DNA of 38,580 nucleotides from JAJZRV01 sp027442615 (GTDB lineage: Bacteria; Pseudomonadota; Gammaproteobacteria; Burkholderiales; Ferrovaceae): positions 1 through 38,580 of the forward strand of contig DAIBBI010000044.1 of the NCBI GenBank assembly GCA_027442615.1. The letters run 5' to 3'. The position numbers and the translations under genes were made by a program. Every line of letters begins with the position of its first letter. Positions within the stretch are counted from its first letter, which is position 1. Below are positions 1 to 9,868 of this stretch, in pieces. Under the pieces are notes generated by a model. That model made no database searches. It saw only the letters and a list, made by a program, of their open reading frames with translations, and was not told the DNA's origin.

Positions 1-61
1 TGTGAGATCACACCCGACCACAGGTTGCACCCCACCCGTCTGATGACCGAATAAAACGACC

Positions 62-1864
62 ATGCGTACCCGCCCCGGAAGCCACGCCGACCCCCTCTCA
101 CCCAACCGATTTACAGGCGGTGACTGGCGCGCCATTCGCAGCTTGCTGCCCTATTTAATGGCATTCAAGGGCAGGGTGGCCGTGGCCTTTTTCTGCCTTC
201 TTCTGGCAAAGCTTGCGAACGTGGGCGTACCGCTGGCGCTCAAGGCCATCATCGACCGATTGGAGCCCACCCACGCGCTGGTCGCGGTGCCGGCCATGCT
301 GATTTTGGGTTATGGGGTACTGCGGTTCTCCACGACCTTCTTCAATGAATTGCGCGACGGCGTGTTCGCGAAAGTGACACAGAACGCAATTCGTCGCATT
401 GCGCTGACCGTGTTTCAGCACCTGCATGCACTCAACCTGCGCTTCCACCTGGAACGCCAAACCGGCGGGATGTCGCGCGACATCGAGCGTGGTACGCGCG
501 GCATTGAAAGCCTGATGCGTTTCACCCTGTTCAGCATTCTGCCCACCCTGGTGGAAATGCTGTTGGTGGGAGGCATCCTGGGATGGAAATACGATATCTG
601 GTTTGCGCTCATCACGCTCGTGACCCTGGTCATCTACATTACCATGACGATCGTGATTACGGAGTGGCGCACCGCATTCCGGCGTCGAATGAACGAACTG
701 GATTCCAAGGCCAATACGCGCGCCATCGACAGCCTGATCAACTATGAGACGGTGAAGTATTTTGGTAACGAAGCATGGGAAACGGAGCGCTATGACGAAA
801 ATCTGCGCAAGTGGGAGCAGGCGTCGGTCAAAAGCCAGACTTCTCTTGCGGCGCTGAACATTGCCCAGAGCCTGATCATCGGCATCGGCTCGGTGGCGTT
901 GATGGCCCGGGCTGCGGACGGGGTGGAGGCGGGGCGACTCACCGTGGGTGATCTCGTACTGATCAACGCCTTGTTGCTGCAACTCTACATTCCGCTGAAT
1001 TTTCTTGGGGTCATCTATCGCGAAATCAAGCAGGCTCTGGCCGATATGGATCGCATGTTTCGTCTGCTGACCGTGAACACCGAAGTTATTGACTTGCCCG
1101 GCGCGCCTGATCTGGTGGTGGGCGAGGGTTCAGTCCGGTTTGAATCGGTGGATTTTTCATATGATGTCCGTCGACCCATTCTCAAGCAGGTGGATTTTGA
1201 AATTCCCACGGGGCATAAAGTGGCCGTGGTGGGCCCCAGTGGCGCCGGCAAATCCACCCTGTCGCGGCTGCTTTTTCGATTTTATGAAGTCAATGGGGGG
1301 CGCATCCTGATCAATGGGCAGGATATCCGCATCGTGAACCAGCAGTCTCTGCGTGCCGCCATTGGCATCGTTCCCCAGGATACAGTGCTGTTCAATGACA
1401 CCGTTTTCTACAACATCGCCTATGGTCGCCCCGGCGCGTCGAGGGAGGAAGTGATCCGGGCGGCCCAGGCCGCGCATATCCACGATTTCATCCTGAAATT
1501 GCCGGATGGCTATGACACGCTGGTGGGAGAGCGGGGGCTCAAGCTGTCTGGCGGCGAAAAACAACGGGTAGCCATTGCCCGCACGCTCTTGAAGCGCCCC
1601 CAAATTCTGGTCTTCGACGAAGCCACTTCGGCTTTGGATTCGCGTTCCGAAAAGGACATCCAGGCTGAACTCGCCTCCATTGCCCGCCATCACACAACAT
1701 TGGTCATCGCGCATCGCCTGTCCACCATCGTGGACGCCGACCAGATTTTGGTGATGGAAGACGGGCGCATCGTCGAGCGCGGGCGGCATGAGGCGTTGTT
1801 GGCTGCCAATGGGGCTTATGCACGCATGTGGATCTTGCAGCAGAAGCAGAATAATGTTGCGTAA
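62..1864 (+). CDS. ABC exporter, Atm1/HMT1-type permease-ATPase fusion
   Basis: Inner-membrane half-transporter of 600 residues that should work as a homodimer. An N-terminal six-helix exporter domain (about residues 30-330) precedes the ATPase domain. The Walker A motif GPSGAGKST lies near residue 391, the signature LSGGEKQR near 494, and Walker B with the D-loop (ILVFDEATSALD) near 515-526. The NYETVKYFGNE stretch in the membrane domain is typical of the Atm1/HMT1 branch, whose members export glutathione-linked sulfur or metal species. The exact substrate here is inferred, not shown. The ATG at 62 has no strong Shine-Dalgarno sequence, but no better start precedes the first helix. The PBP7-like gene begins 48 bases downstream on the same strand, so co-transcription is possible. 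Confidence 0.9.
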   Translation: MRTRPGSHADPLSPNRFTGGDWRAIRSLLPYLMAFKGRVAVAFFCLLLAKLANVGVPLALKAIIDRLEPTHALVAVPAMLILGYGVLRFSTTFFNELRDGVFAKVTQNAIRRIALTVFQHLHALNLRFHLERQTGGMSRDIERGTRGIESLMRFTLFSILPTLVEMLLVGGILGWKYDIWFALITLVTLVIYITMTIVITEWRTAFRRRMNELDSKANTRAIDSLINYETVKYFGNEAWETERYDENLRKWEQASVKSQTSLAALNIAQSLIIGIGSVALMARAADGVEAGRLTVGDLVLINALLLQLYIPLNFLGVIYREIKQALADMDRMFRLLTVNTEVIDLPGAPDLVVGEGSVRFESVDFSYDVRRPILKQVDFEIPTGHKVAVVGPSGAGKSTLSRLLFRFYEVNGGRILINGQDIRIVNQQSLRAAIGIVPQDTVLFNDTVFYNIAYGRPGASREEVIRAAQAAHIHDFILKLPDGYDTLVGERGLKLSGGEKQRVAIARTLLKRPQILVFDEATSALDSRSEKDIQAELASIARHHTTLVIAHRLSTIVDADQILVMEDGRIVERGRHEALLAANGAYARMWILQQKQNNVA

Positions 1865-1912
1865 CCGGCTGATTTTTTGTATCGTTGCGACTACGGAGGC
1901 GCGAGGGGAAAG

Positions 1913-2806
1913 ATGAGTCGATCGAACAACGGCCCAATTCGGAACGGATTGATCCTGTGGATTCTGCTGGTGGGGCTGGTGCCTTCGGCGCAGGCCGCAC
2001 GCCACCATTCTCACCACCCTGCCGCCGCATCCGATCCTTCCACCATGGCGCTGCTGTCTTCAACAGCCCTGGTCATCGATCAGACCACGCAGCAAGTGGT
2101 TTTCTCCAAAAACCCCGATCCCATCCATCCCATCGCATCAATCACCAAGCTCATGACGGCACTGGTGGTGCTGGAGTCCGCACAGGATCTCGATGAGCAG
2201 ATTGCGGTTACGGACGAGGATGTGGACACCCTGCGCTTTACCCGCTCCCATCTGCGTGTGGGCGTTCATGCCAGCCGCCTGGATTTTCTGCGCATGGCAC
2301 TGATCGCTTCCGAGAACAGGGCCGCTTCTGCGTTGGGTCGCTCGTATCCGGGAGGCATTCATGCCTTCGTCGAGCGCATGAATGCCGAAGCAGTGCGCCT
2401 GGGAATGACCAGCACGCATTTTGAAGACTCTTCCGGACTGAACGGCAATAACGTTTCCACTGCGCACGACCTGGCCATTCTGGTCCAGGCTGCCATGCAA
2501 TATCCACTCATCCACGAAATCACGACAACGGCCTCAGTATCAGTCCCCGTTGGGTTTCGCGGCCGGCCCGTCGTATTTCGCAATACCAATCCCCTGGTTG
2601 CCAAATCCGACTGGGATATCGGACTGTCAAAGACCGGGTTCATCAACGAATCTGGCCAGTGCCTGGTCATGCAAGCCACCATCAGCGGCCATCCCATGGT
2701 CATCGTGTTGCTCGATTCCCGTGGCAAGCATGCCCGCATTGGTGACGCCAACCGCGTTCGCAAGTGGCTGGAAGCACATAGTCAGGTGACAGTCGGGCAA
2801 CTCTGA
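1913..2806 (+). CDS. pbpG: Periplasmic D-alanyl-D-alanine endopeptidase/carboxypeptidase, peptidase S11 (PBP7-like)
   Basis: Secreted serine peptidase of 297 residues that cuts peptide cross-links in peptidoglycan. A signal peptide (hydrophobic core at residues 13-25, cleavage after AQA at about 29) is followed by a His-rich linker and the S11 domain. All three penicillin-binding motifs are visible: SITK at 76-79 (catalytic Ser76), SEN at 133-135 and KTG at 240-242. The length and the lack of a C-terminal amphipathic anchor fit PBP7/PbpG rather than DacA/DacC. I chose the ATG at 1913 because it follows GAGGGGAAAG and starts a proper signal peptide. The frame stays open to a TTG at 1877 with no such support. 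lutA starts 18 bases downstream. Confidence 0.88.
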   Translation: MSRSNNGPIRNGLILWILLVGLVPSAQAARHHSHHPAAASDPSTMALLSSTALVIDQTTQQVVFSKNPDPIHPIASITKLMTALVVLESAQDLDEQIAVTDEDVDTLRFTRSHLRVGVHASRLDFLRMALIASENRAASALGRSYPGGIHAFVERMNAEAVRLGMTSTHFEDSSGLNGNNVSTAHDLAILVQAAMQYPLIHEITTTASVSVPVGFRGRPVVFRNTNPLVAKSDWDIGLSKTGFINESGQCLVMQATISGHPMVIVLLDSRGKHARIGDANRVRKWLEAHSQVTVGQL

Positions 2807-2824
2807 ACAAAGTCAGGGCATCTT

Positions 2825-3562
2825 ATGCGTGTGGGTCTTTTTGTCACCTGTCTCGTGGACATGATGCGTCCGCGGATCGGGTTTGCCACGCTCAAGCTGC
2901 TGCAGGATGCGGGTTGTGAAGTCGTTGTTCCCCGCCACCAAACCTGTTGTGGTCAACCCGGATTCAATTCTGGTGATCGCGAATCCGGGCGCCTCATGGC
3001 GCGCCGATTCCTGGCTGATTTTGAATCTTTCGATTATGTGGTCGCACCCAGCGGCTCCTGCACCGGGATGGTCCGGTGCCACTACGCAGAACTCTTTCCC
3101 GAAGATCCAGCGCTTCAATCGCGTCTTGACGCGCTCTCGGTACGCACGTACGAGCTGACCGACTTTCTGGCCAATGTGCTGAAAGTGGAGCGATTTCAAA
3201 GCACTTTCCAGGGCAGCATCACCTACCACGATTCCTGTTCCGGCCTGCGCGAGCTTGGCATCAAGCAACAGCCACGCCAGTTGATCGGACGAGTGGTTGG
3301 GGCCAGATTGCAGGAAATGGACAAAGCGGAAATCTGTTGCGGATTTGGCGGTACGTTTTCCATCAAGCTAGGCGAGATCGCCACGCGCATGGCGGACAAC
3401 AAATGCCAGGATGCCTTGGCCACAAAAGCCGATGCCATCGTGGGCGGAGACCTGGGTTGCCTGCTCAACATCGAAGGCCGCCTGCGGCGCTTGGGAGATG
3501 AAACCACCCGGGTCCTTCATGTGGCTGAAGTGCTGGCAGGACCAGAAGCGGATCAGAGCTGA
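2825..3562 (+). CDS. lutA: L-lactate utilisation protein LutA (YkgE-like, CCG-domain)
   Basis: Protein of 245 residues, first subunit of the LutABC iron-sulfur complex that oxidises L-lactate to pyruvate. It carries two cysteine-rich CCG domains, each with a diagnostic cluster-binding turn: TCCGQPG at residues 40-46 and ICCGFGG near 170. The CCG fold is shared with heterodisulfide reductase HdrB and glycolate oxidase GlcF, but the short length and the following lutB and lutC make LutA the best call. Its stop overlaps the lutB start by one base (TGATG), which indicates translational coupling. An AGGG sequence about six bases upstream of the ATG is a plausible ribosome-binding site. Confidence 0.9.
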   Translation: MRVGLFVTCLVDMMRPRIGFATLKLLQDAGCEVVVPRHQTCCGQPGFNSGDRESGRLMARRFLADFESFDYVVAPSGSCTGMVRCHYAELFPEDPALQSRLDALSVRTYELTDFLANVLKVERFQSTFQGSITYHDSCSGLRELGIKQQPRQLIGRVVGARLQEMDKAEICCGFGGTFSIKLGEIATRMADNKCQDALATKADAIVGGDLGCLLNIEGRLRRLGDETTRVLHVAEVLAGPEADQS

Positions 3563-4965
3563 TGCAACTTACCTCGTTTTCCTTCAAGAGCAATGTGCGG
3601 CGCAAGCTGATCGATCCCCTGCTGCAGCGGAACATGAAACGTTTTGGCGGGCGTTTCGTGGAAGCCCGCGCTGCAGTGATGACTGAAGTGGGCAACCTGG
3701 AGGAGATCAGGGTTGCTGCAGCGGCCATTCGCGATCGCAGTCTCGCCAACCTGGATAGCTATCTCCTGACCTTTGAGGAAAAAGCGCGCGCCCGGGGCAC
3801 TGAAGTGCACTGGGCCGAAACCGCGCAGGACGTTAACCGCATTCTGATCGGGATTGCGCAAGCCAGCGGCGTCAGGAAAATCGTCAAGTCAAAGTCCATG
3901 GTGAGCGAAGAATCAGGACTCAATGATGCCGTGGAAGCGGCGGGCATGGAGGCCATCGAAACGGATCTTGGCGAATACATCCTGCAACTCGCGCACGAGC
4001 CTCCTTCCCACATCATCGCCCCTGCCATTCACAAGAGCGTGGAGGAGGTGGCGGAACTGTTTTCTGAAAAGCACCATACGCCGCGTAGCACGGACATCCC
4101 TGCACTGTGCAGGGAGGCTCGGGAGCAGTTGCGGCCGCATTTTCTGTCGGCGGACATGGGAATTTCCGGAGGCAATTTTCTGATTGCCGAAACAGGGTCG
4201 GTGGTGATCGTCACCAATGAAGGCAATGGTCGCATGGTGACTACCCTTCCCAGGATTCATGTGGCCATTACGGGCATCGAGAAGGTATTGCCCACGCTCA
4301 ATGATTTCTCCACCATCGTGCGCCTGCTCACCCGCTCTGCCACCGGGCAATCCATCACCAACTACGTATCGATGCTGACGGGTCCGCGCCAGGAAGGCGA
4401 CCTGGACGGGCCCCTGCAATCGCACATCATCTTGGTGGACAGTGGCCGATCGCGTCTCCTCGGCACGGAAATGCAAAAAGCGCTGCGCTGCATTCGTTGC
4501 GGCGCCTGCATGAATCACTGTCCGGTATATCAGAACATTGGCGGTCATGCCTACGGCTGGGTTTACCCTGGACCCATCGGCGCCATCCTGACGCCGTCCT
4601 ATGTGGGGCTTGAAAACGCCCTCGACCTACCTCAAGCCTCCACACTGTGCGGGGCCTGTCAGGTGGTCTGCCCAGTCAAGATCCCCCTGCCGGAGCTGAT
4701 GCGGGTGTTGCGTGAAAAATCTTTTGAACGGGGGCTGCGGCCCTGGTACGAGCGCATGTCCATCCGGCTTTGGCGCGGCTTTGCAAACCACCCCCGCCTG
4801 TACGCCCTGCTCACTCAGGTGGGAGTGCGGCTCTTGAGTATGCTGGGTGGAAAGAAGGGATTGCTGCATCGCCTGCCGGGACTGGATGGCTGGACCGAGG
4901 GTAGAGACATGCCGGCGCCGCAGGGCAGGACTTTTCGTGAGCTCTACCGGAACAGGCGTTCATGA
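3562..4965 (+). CDS. lutB: L-lactate utilisation iron-sulfur protein LutB (YkgF-like)
   Basis: Protein of 467 residues. The N-terminal LUD (DUF162) domain spans roughly residues 60-290. It is followed by a two-cluster ferredoxin-like segment with CIRCGACMNHCP at about 310-321 and CGACQVVCP at about 363-371, the pattern expected for two [4Fe-4S] clusters. The C-terminal tail resembles the DUF3390 region of this family. LutB is thought to pass electrons within the LutABC lactate-oxidising complex in the cytoplasm. It overlaps lutA by one base and lutC by four (ATGA), so the three subunits are probably made in equal amounts from one transcript. No lactate permease gene is seen next to it. Confidence 0.92.
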   Translation: MQLTSFSFKSNVRRKLIDPLLQRNMKRFGGRFVEARAAVMTEVGNLEEIRVAAAAIRDRSLANLDSYLLTFEEKARARGTEVHWAETAQDVNRILIGIAQASGVRKIVKSKSMVSEESGLNDAVEAAGMEAIETDLGEYILQLAHEPPSHIIAPAIHKSVEEVAELFSEKHHTPRSTDIPALCREAREQLRPHFLSADMGISGGNFLIAETGSVVIVTNEGNGRMVTTLPRIHVAITGIEKVLPTLNDFSTIVRLLTRSATGQSITNYVSMLTGPRQEGDLDGPLQSHIILVDSGRSRLLGTEMQKALRCIRCGACMNHCPVYQNIGGHAYGWVYPGPIGAILTPSYVGLENALDLPQASTLCGACQVVCPVKIPLPELMRVLREKSFERGLRPWYERMSIRLWRGFANHPRLYALLTQVGVRLLSMLGGKKGLLHRLPGLDGWTEGRDMPAPQGRTFRELYRNRRS

Positions 4966-5627
4966 GCGCGCGTGACAACATTCTGGCGCGGGTGCGTCGG
5001 GGCTTGGGGCTGCCGGGGGACAAGCCAGGCGCCGAGCGTGTCCTGACGGAGGAGCATATCCGGAAAAATCAGCGTGGCCCACGACCTGCTTACCGGTGGG
5101 ATAATGATGCAGACCGATTTCAGGAGCGCTCCGAGAAGCTCGGAACCACCGTGGATCGCGTGGCCACGTTGTCTGAGGTGCCAGCAGCGGTGGCGCGCTA
5201 CCTCATGGAAAAGGCGCTACCGCAAAATGGTGTGATGTGGCCCGGCTTAAGGTCCCTGGAATGGGAGGATGCGGGACTTTCTTTCGCCACCAGAGAGGCC
5301 CGTCCCGACGATCTGGTTGGGGTGACCGGCGCGTTCTGCGCAATTTCCGAAACGGGCACGTTAATGTTGTTGTCCGGAAAGGACACCCCGGCGGCGGTCA
5401 GTCTGTTGCCGGAGACGCATATCGCCATTGTGGAAATGCAACGCATTGTCCCCGGCATGGAAGAAGCGTGGGACCTGATGAAAGCAGAGCGCGGTGCGCC
5501 CCCACGTGCCATTAATTTCGTATCGGGCCCATCGCGCACCGCCGATATCGAACAGACCATCGTGATCGGTGCACATGGACCCTATCGGGTCCATGTGGTG
5601 CTGTACGGATCAGCGGACTTCCAGTAA
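4962..5627 (+). CDS. lutC: Lactate utilisation protein LutC (YkgG-like, LUD domain)
   Basis: Protein of 221 residues made largely of one LUD domain, the third member of the LutABC set. Features that match the family are the SETGTLML-type segment in the middle (cf. the equivalent GETGSVVI region of LutB) and the closing DIEQTIVIGAHGP segment. The ATG at 4962 overlaps the lutB stop as ATGA. The last 18 bases overlap the 3' end of the FKBP gene on the opposite strand, so the two operons converge without a spacer. No regulator of the LldR/LutR type is present nearby, and how the operon is controlled is not visible. Confidence 0.9.
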   Translation: MSARDNILARVRRGLGLPGDKPGAERVLTEEHIRKNQRGPRPAYRWDNDADRFQERSEKLGTTVDRVATLSEVPAAVARYLMEKALPQNGVMWPGLRSLEWEDAGLSFATREARPDDLVGVTGAFCAISETGTLMLLSGKDTPAAVSLLPETHIAIVEMQRIVPGMEEAWDLMKAERGAPPRAINFVSGPSRTADIEQTIVIGAHGPYRVHVVLYGSADFQ

Positions 5628-6056
5628 TTCCACGTCAAAAATCAGCGTGGCGTTGGGAGGAATCACCCGACCGGCGCCGCGGCTGCCATAACCCAATTCA
5701 GGGGGAATCAGCAGCGTCCGCTTGCCCCCCACTTTCATCCCGGCCACGCCTTCATCCCACCCGCGAATCACGCGTCCTGCACCCAGCGGAAACGAAAAGG
5801 GCTCGCCCCGATCCACGGAGCTGTCAAACTTCTGCCCCTTGAACTCGGGAGCGGTAGGGTCATATAGCCAACCAGTGTAATGCACGACGACGGTATTGCC
5901 TGGATGGGCAACGGCACCTGTGCCGAGTTGGGTGTCAATCAGGGTCATTCCGTTCAGTGTCATGGTTTGCGCTCGCTTTTGCGTGGTGTCTGCCTGCGAC
6001 AGTGGGGAAAGTGCCAGAAGGGCAGTGGCAATCAGAATGAAGTACAACAATTTCAT
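5610..6056 (-). CDS. Periplasmic FKBP-type peptidyl-prolyl cis-trans isomerase
   Basis: Secreted prolyl isomerase of 148 residues. A signal peptide (MKLLYF..., cleavage after SQA at about residue 22) is followed by a single FKBP domain with the expected signatures: VVVHYTGWL, the KFDSSVDRG loop, the VIRGWDEGVAGMKVGGKR core and the YGSRGAG..IPPNATLIFDVELL end. It should act in the periplasm on folding envelope proteins. The ATG at 6056 was chosen over the open extension to 6086 because AAGGAG precedes it at good distance and a clean signal sequence follows. It is the third gene of a GT39-hrpA-fkp string, 29 bases after hrpA. FkpA has an extra dimerisation domain that is absent here, so no symbol is given. 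Confidence 0.9.
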   Translation of the reverse strand: MKLLYFILIATALLALSPLSQADTTQKRAQTMTLNGMTLIDTQLGTGAVAHPGNTVVVHYTGWLYDPTAPEFKGQKFDSSVDRGEPFSFPLGAGRVIRGWDEGVAGMKVGGKRTLLIPPELGYGSRGAGRVIPPNATLIFDVELLEVR

Positions 6057-6085
6057 GAAAGGTCTCCTTGCACTAAGTGAACGCA

Positions 6086-9000
6086 TTATAACTTGCCATT
6101 TGGCGATGGCCCACCTCGCATCAACGTCTCCCAGTACTTCTGCAGGCGTTTTTCAGAGACGGGATAGGGTGTTTTGAGGGCCTGGGCAAACAGCGATACC
6201 CGTAGTTCCTCCAGCATCCAGCGAAACTCATCCAACTCGTCCGAAGGGCCATGGGTATCCAGGGCGTGCTCCCAGGGCTGTTGCAACCCCAGCAGCTGGC
6301 GTGACTTTTCGGCATCGCCGGCACGATCGTGCGGCAGTTTTTCCAGGCGCGCCAGAATGGCCCTCAAATAACGCGGAAAATGCTTTAACTGCGCAAGGGG
6401 CGTATAGCGCAATGTCCCCCGGTGCATGAGTTGGTCCAGATGCTGCCTGATTTCGGTGAGGGTGCCCTTGAGGGAGCCGTTGCTAACCTTGTCGAGGGCA
6501 CTGCGGACCTCCTGGTATGTTTTCAGTGCCGGGAGCGCCAACTGTGCTGTTTCGGTGAGCTTGGACACCCAGAGCACGCGCACCTGATCGCGCAGGGTTT
6601 CATAGGCGCCCTGGGTGCGAATCAGCCCGTTGGATTCGGGAATCAACTCGAGCATGGCGCGTTCCGCAAGCTCGCCTTTCAGGGCCTCGGAAGGGGCCTG
6701 GGCAGCATCTCCAGGAAGTAGGGCATATTGCATGGCCATGGCGGTCAAGCTGCTGATGGAACGCGTGCTGGCCTTGATCAGTGGTTGCAACTCCAACAGG
6801 CATAAGCGCAGAATTCCCAGGCGGGTAAGCTGATTGGCTTCGGCCTCGTTCTCCACCAATCGCACTGCCACACTTTCCACCTCATCCACCACCGCCGGAA
6901 ATACGGGGACATTTATGCCGCGCCGATCCAGTACCAGCGAGACGGGTAAATCGCCCATGTCCCAGCGGATCAGGCCGCTGCGGGTCAGGCTCACGTCCTG
7001 AGTTTCTCGCAACGCGGTGCGTGCCTCCGCGCCCCATTGCTCGCGCAAGGCCTTGAGGTCCCGACCGCTGCCAACTTCATTTCCCGCAGGATCCAGCAGT
7101 TGCAAATTCATTCGTAAGTGGTCGGGAACTTCGCTCCAGTCTTCGGCATGAAGGAGGGTTCCCGTGCGTATCCGGATGAATTCTGCAAGGCAACGTGTCA
7201 GCGATCCGGATTGCGGACCATAGCGTTCCAGAAATGCCGTGATGAAGGGAGGCAAGGGAACGAGGTCCCGTCGAATGCGCTGCGGCAGTTTTTTCAGCAG
7301 GGTGGTGATCTTGTCCCGAATCAATCCGGGGACCAGCCACTCCAGGCGCTCGGGCTCGATATTGCCCAGCATGACCAGGGGAATGGATACGGTGACGCCA
7401 TCCAGCACGTGCCCCGGCTCAAATCGGTAAGACAAGGGGTGTTCCACCCCTCCCAACAGGATGGCGTCAGGAAAGAGCGCCTCGGTGATGTGCTGCGCAT
7501 CGTGGCGCATGATCTGGGAGCGTTCCAGAAACAGCTGGCGGGGGTGCTCGCGCTCAGCCTCCCGTCGCCATTTTTCAAAACGCTCGCCGCTCCATACCAT
7601 GGCCGGCAGCAGGCCGTCATAAAACCGCGCCAGGCGCTCCTCGTCCACCAGGACGTCCTGGCGCCGGCCCTTATGCTCCAGGGTCTCGATGTCTTCGATC
7701 AGGCGTTGGTTATGTTCAAAGAAGGGCGCACGCGTTTCAAATTCACCCAGCACCAAAGCGTGACGGATGAAAAGGCGCCGCGCTTCGACAGGGTCGATGG
7801 GACCGTAACGGATGCGCCTTTTGGCCACGATCGTCAGGCCATATAAAGTCACCTTTTCGTAGACATTGGCCTGCGCTGCCTTGCGGTCCCAATGCGGGTC
7901 AAAGTAGCTGCGACGCAGCAGGTGTCCGGCAACGGGTTCGATCCACTCGGGTTGTATGCGCGCAACGCAGCGCGCATACAACCGCGTGGTTTCGGTCAGC
8001 TCCGCAGCCATGAGCCATTGTGGTTTTCCCTTCTGCATGCGCGAGCCGGGGTTGATCCAGAAGCGCACGCCACGGGGCCCCAGGTAGTTGTCGTCTTCAG
8101 GGTCGCGCTGGCCAATGTGCCCCAGCAACCCGGTCAACAGGGCGCGATGAATTTGCTCGTGTGTGGCTGGGGCACTGTTGAGGTGCAGGCCCATTTCTGC
8201 CACCAGGGTGTGCAGTTGGCTGTGGATGTCACGCCACTCCCGTAGCCGCGTCAATGATAAGAATTCTTCGTGGCAAAATTCGGCCAGTTTTTTGTTGGAT
8301 TTCTTGTGCTGTAAGGCCTCTTCAAAAAATTGCCACAGGGTGAGATACGACAAAAATTCTGAATGCTCGTCCTGAAATCGGGCATGCTTTTGATCGGCAG
8401 CCTGCCGGTGCTCCATGGGGCGATCCCTTGGGTCTTGCACGGACAAGGCTGAGGCGATAATGAGCATCTCGTTCAGGCACGCTTGCTGGCGGGCCGCCAG
8501 CAGCATGCGCCCAATGCGAGGGTCGATCGGCAGCTTGGCCAGTTCCCGTCCGATGGCTGTCAGGGCACGGTCCGAATCAAAGGCACCCAGTTCACCCAGC
8601 AACTGATACCCATCATCTATGGCGCGTGCGCTGGGCGGGTCGAGAAAGGGAAAGTCCTCCACCCGGCCCAGCCCCAGGGCTTCCATTTTAAGAATCACGG
8701 CAGCCAGTGAAGTGCGAAGGATTTCAGGGGTGGTATAGGGTGGGCGCGCATCAAAATCCCTTTCATCGTACAGTCTGATGCAGATTCCTGATGCCACGCG
8801 GCCACATCGCCCGGCGCGTTGACGCGCCGAGGCTTGTGAAATCTTTTCAACCTGTAGTTGTGTGACCTTGTTACGCAAGCTGTAGCGGTTGATGCGTGCG
8901 AGGCCCGTGTCCACCACGTAACGAATGCCCGGCACCGTCAGCGATGTTTCCGCCACGTTGGTGGACAGCACGATCCGGCGTCCCCCCGAAGGCTTGAAGA

Positions 9001-9868
9001 CGCGATCCTGTTCGGCAAAGGAAAGACGGGCAAACAGGGGCAGGATCTCCGTGTGCGGCGGATGGTGCTTGCGCAGCGCCTCGGCGGCATCCCGAATGTC
9101 ACGCTCACCGGAAAGAAAAACCAGGATATCCCCGTCACGCGATTCCTGAGCCAGTTCATCCACGGCATGGAGCAGCGCCGTGCGCGCATCGCGATCATCC
9201 ACATCGTCCGCATCGTTGGCGGCAATTGGCCTCCAACGCACCTCTACGGGATAAGTGCGCCCGGATACTTCGATGACCGGTGCATCATCAAAGTGTTTGG
9301 AAAGCCGGTCGGATTCGAGGGTGGCAGAGGTGATGATGACCTTGAGGTCTGGGCGGTGAGGCAGTATCTGCTTGAGGTAACCCAGAAGAAAATCGATATT
9401 GAGACTGCGTTCGTGCGCCTCGTCCACCACGATCGTATCGTAGCGACGCAGCAGGCGATCATGATGGATTTCAGACAGCAAAATCCCGTCCGTCATGACC
9501 TTGATCGTGGTTTGGTCCGATACCCTGTCGTGAAAGCGAACCTGGTAGCCTACCGCGGCCCCCACCTCGGTCTGCAGCTCCTGTGCCAGGCGGGCCGCGA
9601 CGCTGCGTGCTGCGATGCGGCGCGGTTGGGTACAGCCAATCAGGCCTGCGATGCCCCGCCCCAGTGCGAGGCAAAACTTGGGAATTTGCGTGGTCTTACC
9701 CGAACCGGTTTCACCACAGACAATGACCACAGGGTTCTGAAGAATGGCCTGTGATAAGACTTCCTGAGATTCGTGAATGGGCAGGGTGCCATCGAAGGAG
9801 GGGCGCAGTGCGGCAGCTGTCCGCGCCGTCAGTTGATGTTTCGTCGACGAGGGAGGCAGGCGGGTCAA
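6086..9868 (-). CDS. hrpA: ATP-dependent RNA helicase HrpA (DEAH family)
   Basis: DEAH/RHA helicase of 1260 residues, close to the roughly 1300 of the E. coli protein. Walker A GETGSGKTT lies at residues 52-60, DEAH at 149-152, SAT at 181-183, and motif VI QRAGRCGR near 355. After the helicase-associated and OB regions, a long C-terminal part corresponds to the DUF3418 extension of bacterial HrpA. In E. coli HrpA is linked to mRNA processing and, more recently, to clearing collided ribosomes. The start is a TTG at 9868 that overlaps the stop of the glycosyltransferase gene (TTGA), so translation is probably coupled. No ATG exists near the conserved N-terminus. Confidence 0.94.
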   Translation of the reverse strand: MTRLPPSSTKHQLTARTAAALRPSFDGTLPIHESQEVLSQAILQNPVVIVCGETGSGKTTQIPKFCLALGRGIAGLIGCTQPRRIAARSVAARLAQELQTEVGAAVGYQVRFHDRVSDQTTIKVMTDGILLSEIHHDRLLRRYDTIVVDEAHERSLNIDFLLGYLKQILPHRPDLKVIITSATLESDRLSKHFDDAPVIEVSGRTYPVEVRWRPIAANDADDVDDRDARTALLHAVDELAQESRDGDILVFLSGERDIRDAAEALRKHHPPHTEILPLFARLSFAEQDRVFKPSGGRRIVLSTNVAETSLTVPGIRYVVDTGLARINRYSLRNKVTQLQVEKISQASARQRAGRCGRVASGICIRLYDERDFDARPPYTTPEILRTSLAAVILKMEALGLGRVEDFPFLDPPSARAIDDGYQLLGELGAFDSDRALTAIGRELAKLPIDPRIGRMLLAARQQACLNEMLIIASALSVQDPRDRPMEHRQAADQKHARFQDEHSEFLSYLTLWQFFEEALQHKKSNKKLAEFCHEEFLSLTRLREWRDIHSQLHTLVAEMGLHLNSAPATHEQIHRALLTGLLGHIGQRDPEDDNYLGPRGVRFWINPGSRMQKGKPQWLMAAELTETTRLYARCVARIQPEWIEPVAGHLLRRSYFDPHWDRKAAQANVYEKVTLYGLTIVAKRRIRYGPIDPVEARRLFIRHALVLGEFETRAPFFEHNQRLIEDIETLEHKGRRQDVLVDEERLARFYDGLLPAMVWSGERFEKWRREAEREHPRQLFLERSQIMRHDAQHITEALFPDAILLGGVEHPLSYRFEPGHVLDGVTVSIPLVMLGNIEPERLEWLVPGLIRDKITTLLKKLPQRIRRDLVPLPPFITAFLERYGPQSGSLTRCLAEFIRIRTGTLLHAEDWSEVPDHLRMNLQLLDPAGNEVGSGRDLKALREQWGAEARTALRETQDVSLTRSGLIRWDMGDLPVSLVLDRRGINVPVFPAVVDEVESVAVRLVENEAEANQLTRLGILRLCLLELQPLIKASTRSISSLTAMAMQYALLPGDAAQAPSEALKGELAERAMLELIPESNGLIRTQGAYETLRDQVRVLWVSKLTETAQLALPALKTYQEVRSALDKVSNGSLKGTLTEIRQHLDQLMHRGTLRYTPLAQLKHFPRYLRAILARLEKLPHDRAGDAEKSRQLLGLQQPWEHALDTHGPSDELDEFRWMLEELRVSLFAQALKTPYPVSEKRLQKYWETLMRGGPSPNGKL

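Noticed and set aside
1..12. TGTGA and TCACA half-sites resembling a CRP/FNR-type operator
   Set aside because: The half-sites are only two bases apart instead of the six needed for CRP, and the match sits at the very edge of the window.
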